Positions 1-5,515 of a stretch of 5,515 bases of DNA are shown in pieces (within the stretch, counting starts at the first letter, position 1; each line of letters begins with the position of its first letter). The position numbers and the translations under genes were made by a program. The stretch is taken from positions 1 to 5,515 of the forward strand of contig JAFLRS010000105.1 in NCBI GenBank assembly GCA_022511355.1, given 5' to 3'. Below the pieces are notes generated by a model. The model made no database searches and was not told where the DNA came from. It saw only the letters and a list, made by a program, of their open reading frames with translations. The stretch is from Alistipes sp. GTDB lineage: Bacteria > Bacteroidota > Bacteroidia > Bacteroidales > Rikenellaceae.

Positions 1-44
1 AGGGGAGAGGGGTGGGAATGTAAATATGAAAATAAAAATATCAT
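1..44 (-). CDS. mraY: Probable start of mraY (partial, cut by window edge)
   Basis: Ten bases after the murE stop, an ATG at 44-42 opens a frame reading MIFLFSYLHSHPSP to the window edge. The LFxYLH pattern right after the initiator Met resembles the N-terminus of Bacteroidota MraY, and mraY is the gene expected after murE in these clusters. MraY (phospho-MurNAc-pentapeptide transferase) is a polytopic membrane enzyme that moves phospho-MurNAc-pentapeptide from UDP to undecaprenyl phosphate, forming lipid I. Only 14 codons are visible, so the call rests on position plus a short motif. An in-frame ATG at 86-84, inside murE, has a better ribosome-binding sequence (AAAGGA, eight bases upstream) and would add 14 residues. 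I prefer the downstream ATG because known MraY proteins begin close to this motif. The region is AT-rich, unlike the body of murE. Confidence 0.6.
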   Translation of the reverse strand, partial: MIFLFSYLHSHPSP

Positions 45-54
45 ACTGCCTGCA

Positions 55-1557
55 TTATTCTGAAACGTTGCGTAAACTTGGTACATTAAAATTATCCTTT
101 AGCCTCCCTAACTCAACAAATCTTCGTCGCACCTCCTCGCGGTCGTCGAAATGACGTTTCTCGGTGCCGACAATCTGATAGTTCTCGTGACCCTTGCCCG
201 CTATCAGAATGATGTCGCCCGCCGCAGAGAGCATCACGGCCGTGCGTATGGCTTCGCTGCGGTCGGCAATCGAAATGAAACGCGCTTCGGGTCCCAGACC
301 GGCGGTCATCTCGGCCAGAATGGCATTCGGGTCCTCGCTGCGCGGATTGTCCGAAGTGAAGATGGCCGTCGTTGCGTGACGAACCGCTATGGCTGCCATT
401 TCGGGTCGCTTCGTGCGGTCGCGGTCGCCTCCGCAGCCGCACACCACCGTCAAAGCGCGACTCTTGCCGCGAATCTCCTCTATCGTCGAGAGTACGTTCT
501 CCAAAGCATCGGGCGTATGTGCATAGTCCACTATGGCGGTGGTACCGTCGTCGGCGCGTATGCACTCGAAACGACCGCTGACCGGAGCCAGCGTACTCAT
601 AATCGTGAGAACCTCGGTGCGGGGCATACCCAGCAGCACGCCCGCAGCATAAACCGTCAGCAGATTCGACGCGTTGAACCGGCCCGTAAGCTTCACCCAC
701 ACCTCGGTGCCGTCGATGCGCAGCAGCATTCCGTCGGCCTGCATCTCCACTATCTTGCAGCGGAAATCGGCCGGCGAACGCAGCGACAAAGTATGAACCG
801 CCGCCCGCGTATTCTGAATCATGACCCTGCCGTTGCGGTCATCGACATTCACCGCCGCAAAAGCCTCCGACGGCAGCGTGTCGAAAAAGAGCTTCTTCGC
901 GCGCAGATACTCCGCAAAGGTCTTGTGGTAGTCGAGATGGTCGTGCGTGAGATTGGTGAACAGTCCCCCCGCAAAGCGCAGACCCCCTATCCGACGCTGA
1001 ACTATCGCGTGCGACGAACACTCCATGAAACAGTATTCGCAGCCGCAATCGACCATTTCGCGCATCATGGCATTGAGTCTTATGGCGTCGGGGGTGGTGT
1101 GCGTGGATTCGACGGTACGGCTTCCGATGCGGTAGACCACCGTCGAAATCAGACCCGCTTCGTAACCCGCCGCGCGGAACAGGTCGTAAAGCAGCGTGGC
1201 TATGGTGGTCTTGCCGTTGGTGCCGGTCACGCCGACCAACTTGAGTTCGCGGCTCGGATGGTCGTAAAATGCCGATGCCAGTTCGCCCAAAGCCTCGTTG
1301 CAGTCGGCCACCTGCACGTAGCATACCTGCGGGTCGCGACTCTCGGGCATACGTTCGCACACCACCGCCGAAACCCCCTGAGCCACCGCCTGAGCGATAT
1401 AGTCGTGACCGTCGCTGCGCGTTCCGCGCATAGCCACGAAACAGGCTCCGGCACCCGCCGCACGGGAATCGCACGTCAGCGACTCCACAATCGCTCCCGA
1501 ATCGCCCGCAACCGCCAGCGTTCCGATTCCGGACGTTATCTCTCCAATACTCTTCAT
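55..1557 (-). CDS. murE: UDP-MurNAc-L-Ala-D-Glu:meso-DAP ligase (MurE)
   Basis: MurE is the cytoplasmic ATP-dependent Mur ligase that adds the third residue of the peptidoglycan stem peptide. The 500 residues match the family (E. coli MurE has 495). The N-terminal domain (about 1-100) has the DSR element at 30-32 and FVAMRG at 40-45. The central ATPase domain has the P-loop GVTGTNGKTT (109-118), HTTPD (153-157), the metal/ATP segment MECSSH (178-183), DHLDYH (206-211), and the Lys expected to be carbamylated at 221 in RAKKLFF. The C-terminal domain has DYAHTPDA (344-351), GCGGDRD (374-380), DNPR (403-406), GKGHE (454-458) and FDDRE (470-474). DNPR is the signature of meso-diaminopimelate enzymes, as opposed to lysine-adding ones. 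The start ATG shares an ATGA with the ftsI stop, which fixes the start and suggests translational coupling. The last 20 residues lie past the conserved domain and use AT-rich codons unlike the rest. Confidence 0.97.
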   Translation of the reverse strand: MKSIGEITSGIGTLAVAGDSGAIVESLTCDSRAAGAGACFVAMRGTRSDGHDYIAQAVAQGVSAVVCERMPESRDPQVCYVQVADCNEALGELASAFYDHPSRELKLVGVTGTNGKTTIATLLYDLFRAAGYEAGLISTVVYRIGSRTVESTHTTPDAIRLNAMMREMVDCGCEYCFMECSSHAIVQRRIGGLRFAGGLFTNLTHDHLDYHKTFAEYLRAKKLFFDTLPSEAFAAVNVDDRNGRVMIQNTRAAVHTLSLRSPADFRCKIVEMQADGMLLRIDGTEVWVKLTGRFNASNLLTVYAAGVLLGMPRTEVLTIMSTLAPVSGRFECIRADDGTTAIVDYAHTPDALENVLSTIEEIRGKSRALTVVCGCGGDRDRTKRPEMAAIAVRHATTAIFTSDNPRSEDPNAILAEMTAGLGPEARFISIADRSEAIRTAVMLSAAGDIILIAGKGHENYQIVGTEKRHFDDREEVRRRFVELGRLKDNFNVPSLRNVSE

Positions 1558-3878
1558 CGCAAAACTATCTTTACCGAGGCCCCGCGCTGAATGGCCGTCC
1601 CCGGACGTATACTCTGACTGCGGACAGCTCCGCTGCCCGAAAACTCGACCCGCAAACCACGCTCCTCGAGCAGGAAAAGGGCATCCTTCAGCCCCATGCC
1701 CGTCACGTCGGGCATAACCGAGAGGTCGTCGTCCGACAGACCCTCGATAATCACCGTGTGACGCTCGTCATCCACCATGACCCTGCCCCATACATCGCGG
1801 CCTTCAGATTGCCAACGCGGCGAAAGCTCCTTCGCCACGCGTTTTATCTGGGCGACGCTGCCGCCCTTAATCGAAGCGGGATAGAACGAACCTTCGGAGT
1901 TGTCGCTCACGCGGCCGCTGTCGTAATCGCGCGCATAGATGAACTTCGCGACGTCGCGATTGACGGGTCCCGCCAGCTTCGCTCCCGAACGCAATCCCCG
2001 CGAACGGTGAGTGTGGATGGTGGTGATAATCGTGTAGCGCGGATTGTCGGCGGGGAAGTAGGTGGCCATCGACGATACGAAATATCCGTCGGTGTACTTA
2101 ATGCGTCCCTGTGCATATTCGGCGGTACCGGTCTTGAGCGCGGCCCGGAAGGGAACTTTGCCTTCGCCGAAGAGTTCGGCACCCGTACCCGTAAGTGCGG
2201 CCTCCTCCAGCGCATCGCGCACCGTGGCCAGCGTCGAAGAGGAACAGATTCGCTCCTCGAGAACCTCCACGGGGAAGGTCTTGACGGTTTTGCCGTCGCG
2301 GCGCAGTTCGCGGACCAGACGCGGAGCCACCATGCGGCCGTTGTTGGCCACCGCATTGTAGAGCGTAAGAATCTGCAGCGGAGTGACCTCGATGCCGCCC
2401 TGACCGAAACTCATCTTGATGAGCGACACGTGACGCGTCCAGTGCCCCGATTCGGGATGCTGGAAGTTGGGCGCGGCTTCGAAGTCGGGAGCCAGAGCCT
2501 CCATGCCCGTGCAAACCTTGCGGTCGAGATGCAGACGACGCAGAAATTCGATGTAGGGTTTCGGGTCTTCGCGGTAGGTTTCGTAGACCGCCTGCGCGAA
2601 ATAGGTGTTCGACGACCGCGCCAGAGCGGTCGTCATGTCGATGATGCCGCCGTCGTCGCCCGAATCGGTCACCGACACGCGGTTCTTGGCCGAGGTCCAT
2701 ATCTCCATGCGTTTGCCGTTATGGGCGTCGTAGGTCTTGGTGACGGGCATCTTCGCATCCTCGAGCAGAGCCATCATCGAAGCCAGCTTGAAGGTCGAAC
2801 CCGGTTCGGTGCGCTTCAGAAATCCGTGGTTGTAGTTCTCGCGCAGAATGCCTCCCTCGTTGGTTATGTTGGAGACGGCCAGCAGGTCGCCCGTAGCCAC
2901 ATCCATCACCATCGTGGTGCCCCAAATGGCATTCTGACCCGCCACGCGTTCGCGAAGCGTGCGGTCCACGAACTCCTGAATGTCGATGTCGATGGTGGTG
3001 ACCACATCGGTGCCGTCCACCGCATCGCGATTGTCGATGCGTCCGCGGGCCGTGGTGTCGCGTCGGGCCGAAGCGGGCTTGTCGATGCGCGTCCAGAAAC
3101 TGTAGGCTATGTGCTGCTGCCACTCCACGCCGTCCTCGCCCTTCAGCACGTCGTTGAACGCCTTCTCCAAACCGGTCATGGGATTGTTGGCGTCGGCACG
3201 GCCCACCACGCTGCGGGCGATGGTTCCGCAGGGATATATGCGGTCGTTGTGTTCGGTGCGGGTGTAGGTTACGGCGCGGCTGCCGAGAATGGGCCAGCTT
3301 CGCATCATCTCCCACTCGTTGTTGTCGATGTCGCGGAACATCTTCACCCCTTTGTGTATGCGCCGATGCTGAACATCCCGCACGCTCTTTTCGAGGGGTT
3401 CGTTCATGAGAGCCTTCCACATACGTTTCAATCCGCGCGAATTGGGCACCTGACGGGTGGTGACCGTAGCCACGTTGTTGCTCTTGCGGTGACGCATGAA
3501 TTCGTCGTAGTAGTCGCGCGCGGAACGGTCGCCGAAATGTGCTGCCAGCAGTTTCGAAAGCGAATCGGCATCGGCGGCGAAGAGTTCCAGAGAGTCGAAG
3601 CCCTCGGCTCCGAAGTCGAATTCGATGGTCGAACGGAAAATCGAAGTGGCCAAAGGTTCGCCGGTGCGGGCCAGTATCGAACCGCGGTTGGCCCTCAGGA
3701 CGGCCGTGCGGTAGATGCGTTTGTCGAGTTTGTCGGCATTGCGGCTCACCTCGGGGCTTACGAACTGGATGTAAATAAGACGCACCGCCACCACTATTCC
3801 CATAATGATGGCTGCCGCATAGAGCTGCAGCACGCGACTCATGATGTCGCTCTTTATCACCTTAGGTTTCTTCTCCAT
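1554..3878 (-). CDS. ftsI: Septal peptidoglycan transpeptidase FtsI (PBP3-like, class B) with C-terminal PASTA domain
   Basis: FtsI cross-links septal peptidoglycan from the outer face of the inner membrane and is the target of beta-lactams. The 774-residue product is clearly longer than E. coli FtsI (588). It has a short basic cytoplasmic tail (1-12), one membrane segment (about 17-38), and a non-catalytic pedestal region (about 40-280) that includes RGSILARTGEPLA (65-77) and RIYPCG (213-218). The transpeptidase domain runs to about 650 and has all three catalytic motifs: STFK (361-364, Ser361 nucleophile and Lys364), SSN (422-424) and KTG (582-584). SFGQG (490-494) and EVTPLQ (497-502) are also typical. 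After a linker, residues about 722-774 form one PASTA domain, beginning MPDVTGMGLKDAL and ending SVKIVLR. The start is 15 bases after the ftsL-like stop with no Shine-Dalgarno sequence, as is usual in Bacteroidota. The KSDIMSRV stretch just before the membrane segment supports this start over Met13. An SpoVD-type name is also possible, but the dcw position favours FtsI. Confidence 0.95.
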   Translation of the reverse strand: MEKKPKVIKSDIMSRVLQLYAAAIIMGIVVAVRLIYIQFVSPEVSRNADKLDKRIYRTAVLRANRGSILARTGEPLATSIFRSTIEFDFGAEGFDSLELFAADADSLSKLLAAHFGDRSARDYYDEFMRHRKSNNVATVTTRQVPNSRGLKRMWKALMNEPLEKSVRDVQHRRIHKGVKMFRDIDNNEWEMMRSWPILGSRAVTYTRTEHNDRIYPCGTIARSVVGRADANNPMTGLEKAFNDVLKGEDGVEWQQHIAYSFWTRIDKPASARRDTTARGRIDNRDAVDGTDVVTTIDIDIQEFVDRTLRERVAGQNAIWGTTMVMDVATGDLLAVSNITNEGGILRENYNHGFLKRTEPGSTFKLASMMALLEDAKMPVTKTYDAHNGKRMEIWTSAKNRVSVTDSGDDGGIIDMTTALARSSNTYFAQAVYETYREDPKPYIEFLRRLHLDRKVCTGMEALAPDFEAAPNFQHPESGHWTRHVSLIKMSFGQGGIEVTPLQILTLYNAVANNGRMVAPRLVRELRRDGKTVKTFPVEVLEERICSSSTLATVRDALEEAALTGTGAELFGEGKVPFRAALKTGTAEYAQGRIKYTDGYFVSSMATYFPADNPRYTIITTIHTHRSRGLRSGAKLAGPVNRDVAKFIYARDYDSGRVSDNSEGSFYPASIKGGSVAQIKRVAKELSPRWQSEGRDVWGRVMVDDERHTVIIEGLSDDDLSVMPDVTGMGLKDALFLLEERGLRVEFSGSGAVRSQSIRPGTAIQRGASVKIVLR

Positions 3879-3893
3879 AGCAACGTTTGCGCG

Positions 3894-4448
3894 TCAATCC
3901 AACAATTCGTGCGGTTCCTGCGGGTCCTGCAAGTCGATGCCCCGCTCCCTGAGCCGCCGCACGATGGCCGAATGCGACGAATTTTCATACTTCTGTTCGC
4001 TCATGCGGATGGCCCGTTCGCGCAGCAGATGCACTTCGCGTTCGAGCTTCATGTATCGCAGATATAGGTTCAGCGAGGTGAACAGCATGAAGATGCTCGC
4101 AAACAGCATCACGGCCAAACCTATCGCGTAACGGAAATTTTCGCGGACGCTGTCGGCATTGAGTATCGTACCCAGCACGATTTGACGTATCAGCCGAAAC
4201 CGTTCACGTCGGGTCATGGCCTTTTCGGACTCTTCGCTGTCGGAATCTTCACTCTCCGCTTCGGGCGCGCCGTCGGAGCCGGAGTCGTCGAACGAATAGT
4301 CGTCACGACGCACGCGTATCACCTCGACCTCGGTCTGAAGGTCGGTGTCGGCACGTTCGGCGGCGGTCGGTTCCCTCTGAATCTCCTCGTCCATGCGGCT
4401 GTCGTCGCGCCACGGCTTCACGCTGTTGTTCAAATCGCCCTCTGTCAT
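3894..4448 (-). CDS. ftsL: FtsL-like divisome membrane protein with long acidic cytoplasmic tail
   Basis: This is a single-pass membrane protein in the position of ftsL, between rsmH and ftsI. It starts four bases after the rsmH stop (TGA-CAAG-ATG), which supports this start and coupling. The 184 residues divide into an acidic, polar N-terminal part (1-77, with the Ser/Glu/Asp-rich run APEAESEDSDSEESE at 61-75), a basic stretch with a membrane-proximal segment (78-106), one hydrophobic helix (about 107-129, YAIGLAVMLFASIF followed by MLFTSLNLYL), and a periplasmic part with heptad-like spacing (about 130-150, YMKLEREVHLLRERAIRM) that could form a coiled coil. The ending SHSAIVRRLRERGIDL (158-173) followed by a short polar tail is what Bacteroidota FtsL-like proteins show. 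FtsL normally pairs with a DivIC/FtsB-type partner and activates the FtsW-FtsI synthase. FtsL diverges quickly, so the assignment rests on topology and context more than on sequence identity. E. coli FtsL has 121 residues; the extra length is in the cytoplasmic tail. Confidence 0.85.
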   Translation of the reverse strand: MTEGDLNNSVKPWRDDSRMDEEIQREPTAAERADTDLQTEVEVIRVRRDDYSFDDSGSDGAPEAESEDSDSEESEKAMTRRERFRLIRQIVLGTILNADSVRENFRYAIGLAVMLFASIFMLFTSLNLYLRYMKLEREVHLLRERAIRMSEQKYENSSHSAIVRRLRERGIDLQDPQEPHELLD

Positions 4449-4452
4449 CTTG

Positions 4453-5358
4453 TCAAAGCTTTACCGCAACCCGCAGCTTCGCCGAACGCGAACGCGGATT
4501 ACGCTCAATCTCGGCCGCCGAAGGTACCACCGCCTTGCGCGTAACCGCCTGCATCGGGGCCGTAGTGCGACCGTAAAAATCCCGCTCGGCAATACCTTCG
4601 AAATTGCCGAACTTCATGAAATTCTTGACCAGACGGTCCTCTATCGAATGGTACGATATCACCGCCAGACGACCGCCCGGCTTCAATACGCGGCAACTCT
4701 GTTCGAGCATCATCCGCAAGGCGTCGGTCTCGCCGTTCACCTCGATGCGCAGCGCCTGAAACAATTTGGTGAGAAACTTCGCGCCATCCTTCTTCGGCGT
4801 GCAGGGAGCAACAGCCTCCACCAATTCCGCCGTGGTGGTTATGGCCTTGGTCCTGCGGGCACGCTCTATCACCGCCGCTATCTTCCACGTGGTCTCCAGT
4901 TCGCCCCAGTCGGCCAGTATGCGGGCCAGACGTTCGGCATCGTATCCGTTCACCACGTCGGCCGCCGTAATGCCTCCGCGACGATTCATCCGCATATCCA
5001 GCGGAGCCTCGCCACGAAATGAAAATCCGCGCTCCACGGTGTCGAAATGGTGCGACGAAACACCCAAATCGGCCAGTATGCCGTCGGCTTCGGTCACCCC
5101 GCGCAGACGCAACGCTCCGCGCATGAAGCGGAAATCGCTCTCCACGTAGTGAAATCGCGAATCGCAGGGAATGTTGGCCCGGGTATCGGCATCGCGGTCG
5201 AATCCGTAAAGACGGCCGTTCTCGCCCAGCAGCGACAGTATCCCGCGCGAATGACCGCCGCCTCCGAACGTGAGGTCGGCATAGCATCCGTCGGGACGCA
5301 CATCGAGCAGCGAAAGCGTCTCCTCCAAAAGTACCGGTATGTGATAATTTTCAGCCAT
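4453..5358 (-). CDS. rsmH: 16S rRNA (cytosine-1402-N4)-methyltransferase RsmH (MraW)
   Basis: RsmH uses S-adenosylmethionine to methylate N4 of C1402 in the decoding centre of 16S rRNA and is a standard member of dcw clusters. From this start the protein has 301 residues (E. coli 313). Visible family motifs are HIPVLLEE (6-13), the SAM-binding DLTFGGGGHS (28-37), YGFDRDADT (51-59), DGILADLGVSS (92-102), GFSFRGEAPLDMRM (111-124), FQALRIEVNGE (200-210), VISYHSIEDR (233-242) and RNPRSRSAKLR (286-296). An in-frame ATG 42 bases further upstream (5400) would add 14 residues. I chose 5358 because family members begin a few residues before HIPVLL, and AAGGGG stands just ahead of this ATG, although closer than ideal. 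It appears to be the first gene of the transcript visible here, and its stop lies four bases from the ftsL-like start. Confidence 0.96.
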   Translation of the reverse strand: MAENYHIPVLLEETLSLLDVRPDGCYADLTFGGGGHSRGILSLLGENGRLYGFDRDADTRANIPCDSRFHYVESDFRFMRGALRLRGVTEADGILADLGVSSHHFDTVERGFSFRGEAPLDMRMNRRGGITAADVVNGYDAERLARILADWGELETTWKIAAVIERARRTKAITTTAELVEAVAPCTPKKDGAKFLTKLFQALRIEVNGETDALRMMLEQSCRVLKPGGRLAVISYHSIEDRLVKNFMKFGNFEGIAERDFYGRTTAPMQAVTRKAVVPSAAEIERNPRSRSAKLRVAVKL

Positions 5359-5381
5359 TTGCCCCTTGTCGCGCCAAATCG

Positions 5382-5396
5382 GCGGCGCATTGCCGC
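5382..5396 (-). other. Small GC hairpin in the rsmH leader
   Basis: Just upstream of rsmH, GCGGC and GCCGC can pair as a five-base-pair GC stem around a five-base loop. It lies about 24 bases ahead of the preferred rsmH start and would be in the 5' leader if transcription begins near 5400. GCGCAT also occurs twice here, ten bases apart. The stem is short, has no U-tract and may be chance; no function is claimed. Confidence 0.25.
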
Positions 5397-5400
5397 GCAT

Positions 5401-5515
5401 TCGGTCGTAAAGTTAGACAATTCGACTGTTTCAGACCCTTTTTTTTAAGAAAAAGTTTTCAACAATTTTTGTTTCGCGGTAATATCCTTTAATGCACCAT
5501 GATACCCCTCCCTTT
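5401..5515. other. AT-rich region upstream of rsmH, no assignable gene
   Basis: This stretch is much richer in A and T than the coding body and has an eight-T run on the plus strand (5439-5446). No gene can be assigned. On the minus strand two frames enter from the window edge and stay open for short distances. One ends at TAA 5447-5445 (last residues KDITAKQKLLKTFS) and the other at TGA 5433-5431. On the plus strand ATGs at 5492 and 5499 open toward the window edge. Any of these could be the end or start of a neighbouring gene, or nothing. The usual upstream neighbour, mraZ, is not recognisable in the visible bases. Confidence 0.5.
5408..5435 (-). promoter_or_regulatory. Weak candidate Bacteroidota promoter for rsmH and downstream genes
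   Basis: On the minus strand TAACTTTA (5415-5408) matches the Bacteroidota -7 element TAnnTTTG except for the final base. It lies in AT-rich DNA just before the GC-rich leader, so transcription could start near 5400-5403. The only upstream partner is TCTG (5435-5432), which matches the -33 TTTG in three of four positions and lies 16 bases away, slightly short of the usual spacing. It could be chance in AT-rich sequence. Confidence 0.3.

Noticed and set aside
1..16. Purine-rich window start and pyrimidine-rich window end as a pair of terminal inverted repeats
   Set aside because: The similarity is only loose G-run composition with no aligned repeat, and the window contains core genes rather than a mobile element.
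562..1050. Cys cluster in MurE (C171, C173, C176, C180) as a metal site
   Set aside because: A GCEYCFME-like stretch is usual in Bacteroidota MurE and is part of the conserved ATPase core. Only Cys180 looks less common, and it does not suggest a separate zinc site.
839..1474. Minus-strand open frames overlapping murE, ftsI and rsmH in other frames (for example 839-1474, 1907-2356, 2719-3420, 4505-5287)
   Set aside because: Each lies wholly inside a conserved gene in a different frame, and the translations are Arg/Gly/His-rich as expected from shifted reading of GC-rich codons.
151..1590. 479-codon plus-strand open frame opposite murE
   Set aside because: Same mirror effect; the product is Arg/His-rich with no recognisable motif, while murE is unmistakable.
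1758..4067. 769-codon plus-strand open frame opposite ftsI
   Set aside because: It is in exact codon register with ftsI and stays open because ftsI avoids TTA, CTA and TCA codons. The translation is rich in His, Arg and Val with no domain pattern, and ftsI has complete catalytic motifs.
4393..5022. Plus-strand open frames opposite rsmH and the ftsL-like gene
   Set aside because: These are shadows of well-supported minus-strand genes, with no motif and no initiation signal.
5359..5400. Upstream ATG start for rsmH at 5400
   Set aside because: It would add 14 non-conserved residues, and the family begins just before HIPVLL. The extra stretch looks like leader sequence with a hairpin.
5403..5446. 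Plus-strand terminator ending in the eight-T run
   Set aside because: Only a four-base-pair GGTC/GACC stem with a long loop precedes the T run, and no plus-strand gene ends here.
5438..5455. A/T inverted repeat as a terminator or operator
   Set aside because: The pairing is almost all A-T, about seven base pairs on the plus strand counting a G-T pair. It is readily expected by chance in such AT-rich sequence.
5501..5515. G-rich run (minus strand) as MraZ operator boxes
   Set aside because: MraZ operators are TGGGN repeats spaced at about ten bases. Here two G runs are adjacent without the T or the spacing.

Overview
The window is a compact stretch of a division and cell wall (dcw) cluster, read entirely from the minus strand. 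In transcription order, from high to low coordinates, it holds rsmH (mraW), an ftsL-like gene, a PASTA-bearing ftsI (class B penicillin-binding protein), murE, and what is probably the first codons of mraY cut by the window edge. The gene order, a PASTA domain on FtsI, the highly divergent FtsL and the near absence of Shine-Dalgarno sequences all suggest a member of the Bacteroidota. The fairly high GC content makes an Alistipes/Rikenellaceae-like Bacteroidales a reasonable guess, but the genus is inference only.

Layout. Positions 5401-5515 are an AT-rich stretch with no assignable gene. It carries a weak Bacteroidota-type promoter candidate and is followed by a short leader with a small GC hairpin. 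rsmH occupies 4453-5358. Four bases later the ftsL-like gene begins (3894-4448), then after 15 bases ftsI (1554-3878). The ftsI stop overlaps the murE start in an ATGA (murE 55-1557). Ten bases after murE an ATG opens a frame that resembles the N-terminus of MraY and runs off the window at position 1. All junctions are tight, so one polycistronic message with translational coupling is likely.

How the genes work together. MurE adds the diamino acid to UDP-MurNAc-dipeptide in the cytoplasm; its DNPR motif predicts meso-diaminopimelate. MraY would load the finished UDP-MurNAc-pentapeptide onto undecaprenyl phosphate. FtsI cross-links septal peptidoglycan in the periplasm, and the FtsL-like membrane protein is its expected divisome partner. 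RsmH methylates 16S rRNA and is a customary member of this cluster.

I found no mobile element, CRISPR array, RNA gene or novel system. The window is mostly ordinary core genome. The points worth a second look are the long acidic cytoplasmic tail of the FtsL-like protein, the sudden AT-rich shift at the end of murE, a second possible mraY start with a good ribosome-binding site, and the unassigned stretch upstream of rsmH.
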